A stretch of DNA of 64,000 nt from NCBI RefSeq assembly GCF_945859705.1, contig NC_079136.1:128375027-128439026 (forward strand), in the 5' to 3' direction. Within the stretch, counting starts at the first letter, position 1. The number at the start of each line of letters is the position of its first letter. This stretch comes from Episyrphus balteatus. Lineage: Eukaryota > Arthropoda > Insecta > Diptera > Syrphidae. The notes beneath the pieces are model-generated. The model was not told where the DNA came from, did no database searches, and was given only the letters and a program-made list of their open reading frames with translations. This document shows positions 24,813 to 34,930 of this stretch, piece after piece. Made by a program: the position numbers and the translations under genes.

Positions 24813-24950
24813 TTAAAAATTGAATTTAAAATGTTCCAATCTTCTCTGAGCACTTTGTCCAATGTCCATGTAATAGGGTTGGTTTTGTAGCGATGGGGTA
24901 TCTTTTTCTAGATTGTAAATATTTTGCAATAGGGGAAGATGCACGCGAAT
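24813..24950 (-). pseudogene. Short coding remnant, possible transposase C-terminus
   Basis: A 45-codon minus-strand frame ends in TAA at 24813. It reads as ordinary protein rather than AT-rich noise: VHLPLLQNIYNLEKD, then YYMDIGQSAQRRLEHFKF at the end. A stop (TAG) sits just upstream, but TTAATAG could instead be a splice acceptor. The G-x-x-x-x-RR-x-L word near a C-terminus is reminiscent of Harbinger (HARBI1-type) nucleases, and the host element has Harbinger-like ends, but the match is too short to be sure. No catalytic domain is visible nearby. Confidence 0.3.
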
Positions 24951-25816
24951 CTATTAATTTACTTCAATTTTATAGGAAGAAACACTGTATTGCTGGGTAA
25001 ATTTCGAGAAAATGCAATTCACTTTACTTGCCACATTTTTTTTTTTTTTTTTTTTTTTTTTTGTCTTTGGGAATGACAAATGATAAAAGATTTGAGTTCT
25101 GTTTGCTTTGTTTATAGCAGATTTTCCTTTTCGAAGTTTCATAACAGAATTTTATAAAAGTTCGAACTCCTGAATACCACAATTATAAAAGATCTTTTAT
25201 GGTTGAGATCTTTTATCATTCATAACAGAAAATTCATAGCAGAATAAAAGATTTGGCAGAATAGGCCCAAATTAATCCGAGACAATGCCCTAACTCCAAA
25301 TATGCAAAAAAAAAATCTAAATCGAAAATTTTGTAGTTAGGGCCTATACGAGTTTATGGGCAGTATTAGCGATACCAGTCATAGAAACGTTTTCTTCAAT
25401 TTTCACTAACTCGTAAACACGATTTACAAAACGATATTATACAAAAGTGAAGGTATAAATCATCGTAAAATTTAAAATAAGTTAATGTTTTCAAAAAAAA
25501 AAAAAAGGTTTTTTGTAATCTTTAAAAACACTTTAAAAATATGTAGGTAGTAATTTTTTTTTTTTTGAAAAATCTTCTGAAAACAGGTAGATGAATTTTG
25601 TTTTAAACTTTGGTTTGATGTGTCTATTAATTATTTCTTTTTTTTTATTGAAAAATGTTTGAAAAGTTTTTATATTAAAAAAAATTAAATTTTCTTTTTC
25701 ATATAGGTACATATACAAAATTGAATGGCATACATTGTTTGGAGATCAACACCTTTTAAAACGATGTTTTCACAATATTTTTTATAATTACATTTTTATG
25801 TTTTATTTAAATTCAG

Positions 25817-26217
25817 AGCGGAATTCATTGTCGTTATTCGAGTTGAGATTTTTCTCAACTCCAGTTAATTAAGGGAATTGAAAATAGGGCTGTCATTTGA
25901 TTAAAGAAAAATCTTGTCCCAAATTCGAAAATTTGACTGATTTAAAAAAAATTTTTTTTTTTATAATTCGCCATCGATTTAATTTGCCGCAATTAAACAA
26001 TATTTAAAAATAAATAAATACAAACTATTTAAAATGTCCTTCGTCAAGAAGTACAAATTTTAATTGTTAAATACAAAAAAAAACAAACGCTCGCAATGAC
26101 ACTTGCGTTTTAATGTCAACTGACTGAAAAAACCTAAGCGTTTCCTCAATAAACGAAATCTCCTCAGACGTTCACATGAGAAAAATTTCGACTCCAGTAA
26201 TAACTATGAATTCCGCT
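25817..26217. mobile_element. MITE with AGCGGAATTCAT ends, about 400 bp
   Basis: AGCGGAATTCATTG on the left and, in reverse complement, AGCGGAATTCATAG on the right are inverted. The arms then share TTATT and GAGATTTTTCTCA / GAAATTTTTCTCA. ATTCA occurs at 25811-25815 and 26218-26222 as a candidate 5-bp target duplication, with a one-base offset on the left. There is no coding capacity and the superfamily is undetermined. Confidence 0.7.
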
Positions 26218-26664
26218 ATTCATGTTTAAAGATTAAATTAAAATTTTTGTTTTATGAATGTTCACACAAAAAAGTCTCGAAAACCTAAGTTTCTATTAAA
26301 CCAAGCACCTGAGAGATGCGACTAAGTCGCAAAGATTTTCAAAAAAAAAAAATTCTCAAAATTGTTTGTATTGTATTATTGGTGTGTTTTTTTTTTAAAT
26401 TAAACAAACATTATAATGTTTTTTTTTTAATTTTTGATAAATTTCTTAATTCAATAAATAATACCATCTGAGTGAATAAAGATATCGAATTTTTGATTAT
26501 CTAGGAGGAAACTTTTAAGGCTATGAAAATATAATAAAAAATAAAAAAGGAAATTCATTTTTTTTAGGACCTATTACCTACGTTTATTACTTATACTTTT
26601 TTCTAGATTTTTCAGAAACGGTTCAACTAATTTTCGTCAACACGTTTATATATGCAATGATTAC

Positions 26665-27345
26665 GGGATCGGGTCAAAATTCTGGCTTCAAAATTCTGTT
26701 TTTTTAACGAAAATTCTGTTTTTCAAAAATCTGCTTTTTTTCTATTCTGCTTTTCAAAATTCTGCTTTTTAAAATTCTGCCAGCATTATACTTTAACCAA
26801 AAAAATTCTGCCAATTCTGTTTTTTTTTTAAGCATATGCGCTGACTAAAGAAAAATACACCTCATTAATGTAATGTAAATATTTTTTAAAATGCATAGAC
26901 TGACTTTTTTCAAATAAAATCTATAATTTATTGGAACCGATGTTGTTTGATACAAGATTTTCCTTTTCTTATTCAAATTTTTGAATATTCATCTCTACTT
27001 AAAAAATTAAAAAAATTTGAATTATTTTCGGAAATGTTTAGTATTAAAAACCTTTTCTTAATATTTTCAAATTTATTCATTTATAAAATTAAAATTTATA
27101 TACATTCAAAAAATGACAAATTATGTAGGTAAGTAATCAAATAAGCAGATAATTTTTCAAGAAGATGATTTTACAGAATTTTGCAAGAAATTAAAAAAGG
27201 GTTTGGAAAATGTGAAACCCTTTTTTAATTTCTTGCAGAATTTTGAAAAACAGAATTTTGAAAAAAAGAATTTTGAAAAGCAGAATTTTGAAAGCAGAAT
27301 TTTGACAAAAGAATTTTGACTCCGGCAGAATTTTGACCCCAACCC
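26665..27345. mobile_element. Foldback element with 9-bp target duplication, copy 2
   Basis: It has the same ends as the element at 22721 (GGGATCGGGTCAAAATTCTG, and CAGAATTTTGACCCCAACCC on the right). It is flanked by AATGATTAC (26656-26664) and AATGATTGC (27346-27354), a 9-bp duplication with one substitution. The subterminal AAAATTCTG arrays are shorter than in copy 1. The core is shared (CAGCATTATACTT, GCATAGACTGACTTT, GTAGGTAAGTAATCAAATAA) with small deletions. Confidence 0.85.
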
Positions 27346-27814
27346 AATGATTGCATAATGTTGCATAATAAAAATTTTCATAAGTGTTTTAATTTTTTCT
27401 TGTAAGAAAAAATTATAAAACTATTTAAATTTAAATTTAATTATTTTGAGAGCGCAAATCTTAAGCATTTTCTCAAAAATGAATTATTGTTTTCGAGATT
27501 TTGCCTTTCTAGATTTTAAGAATTCCAGATGCATTCGATATTTTACTTTTCGAAATTTTTGTAAATTAGAGATTTACTTCGATTTTGAGTTCGAGATATT
27601 GTCTATCTGCTTTCGAGATAACGGGGTAAGCCCGAATGACAAAAACGATACAATCTTTAAAAAAAAAAAATAGAATTATAGTTTTGATATTAGTTATTGT
27701 CTGATTTTAGAAAAAAAAAAATAAGGCCACTATGGTTCTTACAGAATCATATAGAAATTGTGGGTTGAATACAAAAATCTAGTCTTAATAAGTCCAAGCA
27801 TTTAAAAGATACCT

Positions 27815-28712
27815 ACAGCTTTTTTACTTGCGATATATGTAGGTACTATATATCAAGTTATTCATTCGTAAAAAAAAAAAGTTGAGATAACATTTTTCCA
27901 TGACATTACGATTATAGAGAATGACAAAAAAGTGGGTCCCGGGAGTCCGTCTGTCTGTCTGTCAGTCTGTCTGTCTGTAAACGAAGATACAGCCTAAACG
28001 GATGGACCAATTGATGTCAAACTTGGTATATAGCGTTATTTAGCGACTCTCCAGAGGGGTTTTTGGAATTAATTTTTTTGGACCAAAAATAACAGTACTT
28101 GTCATATACCGATTTTAGTAAAATTGAAATATCTCAAAAACGGCTCCAACGATTTTGTTTAAAAAATTCAAATGTTAGTTTTAAGCTAAGGTCTATCTTT
28201 AAATGAAGAAATTTTATTTTGAAAATCATTATTAACGGTACCTGCCATAGAACCGTTTTTTCAAATCCGATTATCTCCGAAAGTGCTTATACGATTACAA
28301 CGAAATTTTTTGTGAAGAAGAATGTATATAATGTTAATATAAACCAAAAATAAAATTTCCAAAAAAATAATTTTTGGATTTTTAAAAAAATTTAAAAAAT
28401 TTTTTTTTTGAATAATCAAAATTTCGAAAACGGGACATTGAATTTTTTTGAAATTTCGTTTTTAGATGTTGATTAGTGATTTCTAGTTTCTACAAAATGG
28501 CATATCAATTTTATTTTAAAACTTTTTTCCCAAAAAATTATTTATAAAAAATTAGTTTTTTAAAAAACGATTTTGAATATTTTTTGTCCAAAAATGCAAT
28601 TTGCAATTTGATTTCAGATTTTATTTTATTTTTTTTAAAAAACGAAGTCTTAAAAATTTAAGCAACTTTAGCTCTAAGAGCAAGTTCGTGCGACCCAGTC
28701 GTGCATTTTATT
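27815..28712 (+). repeat. Dispersed repeat with CTGTCTGTC run and GTCGTGCATTTT end
   Basis: It begins near TTTTTACTTGCGATATATGT with an inverted GATATAT/ATATATC pair, and passes through GGGTCCCGGGAGTCCGTCTG and a CTGTCTGTC run (27943-27980). The next segments, AAACGGATGGACCAATTGAT and ATCTCAAAAACGGCTCCAAC, are a pattern found in many insect dispersed repeats. It ends at GTGCGACCCAGTCGTGCATT. Partial relatives are at 21838-21912 (TTACTTGCGAT, GACATTACGATGATAGAGAG) and 47382-47500 (CCGTCTGTCTATCTG, TTCAAACTTGATAG). No protein is encoded and the class is unknown. The left boundary is approximate. Confidence 0.55.
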
Positions 28713-31700
28713 TTTACACATTTTCCAACTTCTACATCGAATTGAAGGATAGGTGTTTTTGAACTAGAACAGGTTGTTTTTATTAAAAATTTTAAAACCA
28801 TTATTAAAATCGGTAGGTAAATTAATTTTAACGTTTTCAGTCTTATTGCAGAAATACAGAAATTTCAACTTATTTTTTTTTTTTTTTGTACCAATATGTT
28901 TTACAGTTTCTCCCTAGGTTGTTATAGTTAAAAGTTTTAAGTCAGCCGTTTGTTAACCGATTTAATAAAAAAATATTTCATAGAACTTTAAACAAGTTAA
29001 GTTTGAAAATATTAATTAAAATAATAACATGTTTTTTGTTACACAAACAATTGAAGGAGAAATATTTAAGCATTCAGCAAGAGTGCGATGTAAAAAGCTA
29101 AGAAAAAAGTTAAGAAAAGTTTATTTTGTTTCTTGTGGCAAAAATGTTCTTGGCCAGCGCAATCAATTATATTTATCGTTGTTGAAAAATACGATCATAT
29201 CAAATGATATGCAGTGTTTATGCAGTGCATCATAACATCCCTCTCATAGTTAAGTTTCATTTCTAATTTTTGTTTCTTTTTTTTTTATTACATTTTTGTT
29301 ACTGTTTCTTTTCTTTTTTTAAACCTAAATGAGAAAAAACTGTCAGAATTATCCTCTAAACTTTCTCACTGGTTTTTGTTTTAATGATTTTTGCTGGAAG
29401 ATGAACAAAAACGAAAAAAAGAAAACATAATTCTTGGAGAGTTTTATAATTTATGAATATGCATATAAATTATACATATAAACTGGACAAAAATCCTTAT
29501 ACCGACTAAAAACGGTATACCGGACGACGACGACGGATGAAGCATGATAAAGGTAAAACAGCTGGCTTGCAGAAATAAAATAACAAAACAACCATATGAC
29601 GTGGGGGTAGTAAGCAAATATAATATAATATACGTGTAGGGTACATTTAATATTCATTATTTTGAGTAAAAAAAAATAAAAGTACAAAATTCCAAGAGTG
29701 TAATAGGAAGGAAAGTATAGTAACGAAGGTAGATATATTGGTGTAAAATGAAAGGTCCTTATATTGCATGAGTGTATGCAAATGTGCCATAAAAAATACA
29801 CAAGAAATTAAAGTTTGATCGATAAAATGTTACTTCATTTCAAGGGTGCAGGCAGAGCTTAAAAAATGGGTAATTTAGAGTGAGATTTGTAGCATGTACC
29901 TGTGTGAGTAAAATATAAACTAGTATCATGCCTTACAACTTAAAGCCTTCTTTAAAAAATGTTGAAATTTAAGATCTCCCCCATAACTTTACTAAACTAT
30001 TGCGCACAAAAAAAAAGGAAAAGACCTTAAGCTTTAAGCAGAAAAGAAACCAAAACATGAAAATTCCTAAATGCAGATTTGTTTCCTAGAAAATATGACT
30101 AACTACATTTATGATGTCATATAAACGAGTCTAATGAAAACAAAATTTCTTTGGAAATCAGGAGTTACTTTTTTTGTCAGAGGAGGCTTAACAAGAATTT
30201 TAGTTGACTTTCAGATATTTTTTTTTTTTTGAAAAATTTCATTCAGAGATTTTGTGTATTTCAATTTTTTTTTTTTTGTTTTTTTCTTTTTTCTGAGAAA
30301 ATAAAATGAATGGGTTTGCATTGACGCGTGTTTTAAGCGTTTTTTTTTTTTTTGTTGCATGGTAACTTTTAAAGGTTGTGTGGATTTGTGGAGAGAATAA
30401 TCCAATTTCTAACAGGATTTATACGACAAACTTATTCTGATGGAAAATTTTACCATCACCCATGAGAGAAATTATTTTAAAAGTAGTTGATGATGGTAAC
30501 AACTATTTAAATGTGTTTTTGACAAAAGTTTTTAATGGAGTTGTGAGAGTCGTTGTCATAAAAGTGGATCCAGAAGAAATTATTCATGCCAGATTTATAG
30601 GTTAGAATTTTTTTTAAATTTTGTATGCATACAATTTATGACTGTTAAATTCATGGAAACGCGACATGGGGACTACTTTTACTAGGGATTATTTATTTTT
30701 TTTTTACATGGCTGACGAGGATATCCAGAAAATGTATCCAATCGCGGCATGTCCGATTCTTATTTTCTATTACAGAAAATAATAAAATAAGAATAAGATA
30801 TCTTCTCTTAAGCTTATTCCTGTTTAAAGGAAATTAACATCACAATTCTAGCTTTAAATTTTGCTCACTTATAAAAACTTTTTTAATTTCTAGTATTTTC
30901 TTCGAGTGAGATATAGTTGTTGTTATAAGACAGTGTTTTTGTGTAGTTTAATTCCAGAAAAGAGTTTTCTAGCGATTTTACAGATTTTCTAAAAAAATAA
31001 AATAGGGAAAAAGCTGGATTTTAAGTTAGAAAAATGTTTTAAGAAAAATTTGTCTTTAATTCAATAAAAGCAGTTTGGTATTAAATCTGTAATTTTGCGT
31101 CAGTAAAATGAAAATAAAATAAACCGCTGGGTCAGAAAAACTTTATCTTAATTGCATTAATTCCCTCGGGACGACAGCTTTTTCAATAATTTTTTTTTTG
31201 GAAAACTGAAAGCATTTATTGAAATTTGGGAAAGTATGTGATATTATTGACATTATAAAGTATTGATACAATTTTTTTGAAGTAAAAAAAAACAAAAACA
31301 AAATAGCGGCTCTACAGCTCTTTAAAGTTGACGCCTCGAGTTTGCGCCGTGCAATGTCCAGGTCCAGAAAATTATTTATAATCAAAAAAGAAATTTTTTT
31401 CCAATAAAATATATTTATACCTAAATTTAGTAAAAAAAAAAGTGTAAAATAAAAATTAGAGACCAAAACAAACGAAAAAACACAATGTTTTTTTATAAAC
31501 AAATTGTTAAAAAAAATATTTATTGTAAAAATTTTGTTGAACTTTTAGGTTCATGCAATGGCCAATAATTTAAAGAGTAAATTGCAATTTATTTCAAGTC
31601 GATAGCTTCATTAGTTTTTGAGTTACGTTGCACGGCGCAGAAATAAGCTCGTTTTGAGGAAAAAGCGTTTAAAGTTTTCGTTTTCGTACTGAGGTAGGTT

Positions 31701-33255
31701 CAATGGGCATGGGTTTCGGGACTATCTTGGGGCATTTGAGGCTTCATTTAAGGCGTAGACCACTGAAAATAGTTTCTTCGGTTGATAAATGAATTTATAA
31801 GGCAAACAAAAAAATTAATGCAAAAATAAAAATTTCCAGAGGGATTTCCCCCCTAATAGCAAGTTCGCAACTTGATTTATTTATAAAAATACACTCAAAA
31901 TTGTTATTTTTTTAATAAGTTATTTATTATATATTGTATAGATATAGAAATAAACTCTATATAAATAAATAAATAAAGAAACACCTAAGACCAAATATCA
32001 AGACAGTGTACCGTTAAAAAAAAAAGAAAAAATAAAATTCAAATTGTAAGAAAGTTAAAATTAAAAAAAAAAAAAACTTTTAATCTTAGACGTAATCGAA
32101 AAATTAAATCTTGAATTTTTGTAGCAAAATCGTTAAAGCCGAGTGAATTACAATATCTCTGAATAAAAAAGGGTTTCAGTTCTAAGCGATATATTTAATT
32201 TCAAAGTGCTTTATTTTTTAAATCTTTTCATGTACAAATTTAATTAAAAAAAAATTTAAAAAAAATAAAAAAAAAAAACATTAAATTTTGTTTTTTAAGG
32301 CATAAAGCAACATTTTCAATGACTTTTAGTTCAAATAAAGCTATGCAATTTGATTTCTTAATAAATATGCATTTAAAAAAAAAAAAATATAGTTTAAAAA
32401 CATTTTGATGCAATTTTATTATTAATCAGCACAGTAAAACAATTTTTTTTTTTTGAAAATTTGATCTTTCAAAAAAAATTTCAATAATTTTTAATTTTTT
32501 TTAAATTTTATTTCTTGTTATTTTTTTTTTTTTCTATCGAAAAATGAATTTCAATAAGATTAAATTCTGTCAACTTTCCAAGAAAGCACATTTTTGGAAT
32601 ATTGTCCAATGTTTGTACCTTTGAGCATAATCAAAAGGTGCCTTTTTGTGCTTTTTAATCGTTTCTAATGACCTGACGCAACTGTAAGTAAGATTTTTAC
32701 CTTTTTATAAATTAATCAAAAGCATATTATTTCAATATACCTACCTATTTTTGTTCGAAAATAAAAAAAATTTCTTAAAAACATATCAAACTTAATCTTT
32801 CACTAAAAACAATATTTTTTAAATCTCTTAAAATCTACTTAATTGTGTGGTTTCATCAGAGCATTCAGATTTTAAATTTTAAGACCGAAAATTGAGTTTA
32901 AATCAAACTATTTCCCAATGTCTATATTGTTATATAGTTAGTGAGTGACTCATAAGCATTTAAATTCATCACTTTTATGAAGAGCTTTATATGAAGTAGA
33001 TTTCCAAATTATGCCAACATTGCAATGATCAATTTGAAATTTAAATTTTTTTTTCTCAACTAAAAATATTGTTCTCCTGAAAAATGCTTAAAAAAGACAG
33101 TTTTTTTTGTTTGTCGATTTACTATCGGCGGAATTTAAAATCGACTACAACTGTAGTAAATACAAAGTAAACTTATGTTGAATCCCAAAAAAAATTTTGG
33201 TCACCTCCCTTGTTTACACTTTTTTACACATGATTTTTTTTTCTCAGATTTTGAT
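28713..33255. other. AT-rich non-coding stretch
   Basis: No gene is recognisable. A short minus/plus inverted pair TGCGCCGTGCAA (about 31350) and TTGCACGGCGCA (about 31627) suggests another old inverted-repeat element of about 290 bp. A 47-codon ATG frame at 30462-30605 is noted under findings. Other frames are AT-rich noise. Confidence 0.4.
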
Positions 33256-33258
33256 AAA

Positions 33259-33501
33259 CACGGCTGTTCTGATTTCCATTCGAATTCTATTTTCTTCTCG
33301 CCCGTTTTCAAATTTCCATTAATTTTTCGAAAAAAGAACAGATCTACAATCCGATAAATCTTTGCTGTTTTCACTCCGGGTAGTAAATTGCTACCGGAAA
33401 ACAAAAAAAGTCGAATGGAAATCAGAACAATCGTTTTGAATCCGTACAGATTCAAATTTCATTTCCGTTTTCAAATTCGAACGAATCTTATTACAGCCGT
33501 G
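33259..33501. mobile_element. Small inverted-repeat element, CACGGCTGT ends
   Basis: CACGGCTGT at 33259 and ACAGCCGTG ending at 33501 are inverted ends. Inside, TTCTGATTTCCATTCGA (33266) is matched in reverse complement at about 33411, so the arms are offset or rearranged. I could not find a target duplication. It is a MITE-like relic. Confidence 0.5.
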
Positions 33502-33779
33502 ATAGTGTTTGTTCTTTGTGAAATAATGAAGAGGCATTTTTGAAAAATGGTTTGATGCCGAATACGGCTTTTAAGAATTTTTTTCGATGCTGCAATTTAA
33601 TGTGAAATATTGTCACAAACATTTTCTAATAGATTTTCCAATTAAAAATGTCAAAATTTCCTTTGCGCACAAAGAGAAGTTTTGAAGAGTACTAGAAAAT
33701 ATATTTTCAATGGCAAATTTTCAGCTGTTTTGAAAACAACAGAAATTTCAGAAAATTTTGTATGAAAAAATTGGAAAAA

Positions 33780-33965
33780 ACAAGGATATTCTACTTTATT
33801 CCGAGCCTCTTTCATTTATTTATAAATGACCTATTAGATTTTCTACCTTATGTAAAAGTAGCTTGTCGATGATGCTATTTCATTGGCAGGTTACGGAGCT
33901 TTTGAGTTAATTTTAATAAATTAAATGTGATGATATTTGGAAAATGTTCAGGTCTGGTAAATGGA
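33780..33965 (+). pseudogene. Non-LTR retrotransposon reverse transcriptase fragment
   Basis: In one frame QGYSTLFRASF resembles the QGCxLSPxLF box. After a frame shift SLFHLFINDLLDFLPYVKV matches the LFNLFINDL segment that precedes the catalytic box of many non-LTR RTs. After a second shift comes LVDDAISLAGYGAF, corresponding to the YADDAxxLA active site; the two aspartates survive but the tyrosine-alanine is changed. About 60 codons remain in three frames, so the copy is dead. Nothing before or after belongs clearly to the same element. It may be the same clade as the scrap at 57992-58406, but the two do not overlap in the protein, so this cannot be tested here. Confidence 0.7.
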
Positions 33966-34632
33966 GTTTAGTAAAAATCTATAAAAAGTAAAAAAAAACT
34001 TGGGAAATTCTGCCAAACTGGTTGAGAATTGATGGCTCCGTAAAGTGGAACTTTTTAATATTTGTAATTTATTGCAATTTTTCAATAATTTTCGGTGTAC
34101 CTACTCAGGTAATGCACTGAAAGATTCTGACACATCAGCGTTTTCATTTTTTTTTTTTTTTTTTTTTTTTTTTGAAGTGAAAACTTCTTTAGTATCGTAG
34201 TGATTTGAAACAAAATGAAACGAAAACGCGACACGACTTCAACTTGTTATAACTTTTTTGTTTTAATAGATAGATGGATAAAATTTGTACTGTAGATAGG
34301 TAATTAAATATATTATAATTGTACAAAATTTCAATTAATTTCATAATTCGGAGATAACGGTAAAAAGATGTTCTTTTCCAACACACGTTATATCTTTTGA
34401 TCTAGTGCACATACAAATTTGATTTAACTTTAATACGCATGCTGATAACATAACCTTTTATTTGATATATCACACATAACGGTACGTGTTCTACAAGTTA
34501 CACAATCTTAAATTGAAAAAAATTTAAAAATACCTCAAAATACCTGTGGAGATCTGTTGGCGATGACCAGCTACCGGTGTAGGAAGTACCGTAATCTCAG
34601 TCTGGAAATTCGACATGGTTGACTTTAAAAAA

Positions 34633-34930
34633 ATTCTAACTTATCTTGTAGACATCTTTGAAATAAGATTTATACATCATTATACAAGGTGAAACAATAA
34701 GCTTTCACATGGTATACAATTTTTTATAGGTTGTCAAACAAAAAAATTGAATTAATAGCATGAGAACATAAAAATAAATGTTTTTTTGCTTTTTTTGATA
34801 AAATTTCATTGAGTTTAAAAAATTCTAGCTCTTTTTGTAGATGTCTCATAGACTTGATCGATATATATATTTTAAGCTAAGACAATAAGCTTTCAGATGA
34901 TATAAAATTTATATAGGTTGTCATATAAAA
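34633..34930. repeat. Diverged tandem duplication, about 190 bp period
   Basis: 34633-34740 and 34823-34927 share, in order, TTCTARCT, TTGTAGA, an ACAATAAGCTTTCA word and TATAGGTTGTCA. This is an old local duplication or two monomers of a dispersed repeat. Confidence 0.55.

Larger units (their letters stand above)
22179..25269. mobile_element. Harbinger-like element (middle level of the nest)
   Basis: The ends are TGGGCCTATTCGGC on the left and, in reverse complement, TGGGCCTATTCTGC on the right. Both are followed by ATCTTTTATTCTGCTAT words. A 3-bp AAT flanks each side (22176-22178, 25270-25272). Longer inverted similarity is clear inside: the word pair ATTAGCAGCATA / GGTGGTGGGAAAATTTAGGA at about 22348-22395 is mirrored at about 24139-24185. 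A GGGCC start plus a 3-bp duplication fits PIF/Harbinger transposons, although these usually duplicate TWA (family knowledge). The 830-bp element at 22721-23550 interrupts it. A short coding remnant lies at 24813-24950 on the minus strand. Confidence 0.6.
22011..25363. mobile_element. Outermost MITE of a three-level nest
   Basis: CTGTCCATAATCTCGTAAAG at 22011 and, in reverse complement, CTGCCCATAAACTCGTATAG at the right end are inverted. Both continue into GGCCCTAACTACA. Candidate 4-bp flanks TATT lie at 22007-22010 and 25364-25367, short enough to be chance. With the insertion at 22179-25269 removed, the element would be only about 260 bp, a typical MITE size. Confidence 0.65.

Noticed and set aside
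27936..27985. Independent CTGTC microsatellite locus
   Set aside because: The run is an internal, conserved part of a larger dispersed repeat, also seen at about 47385.
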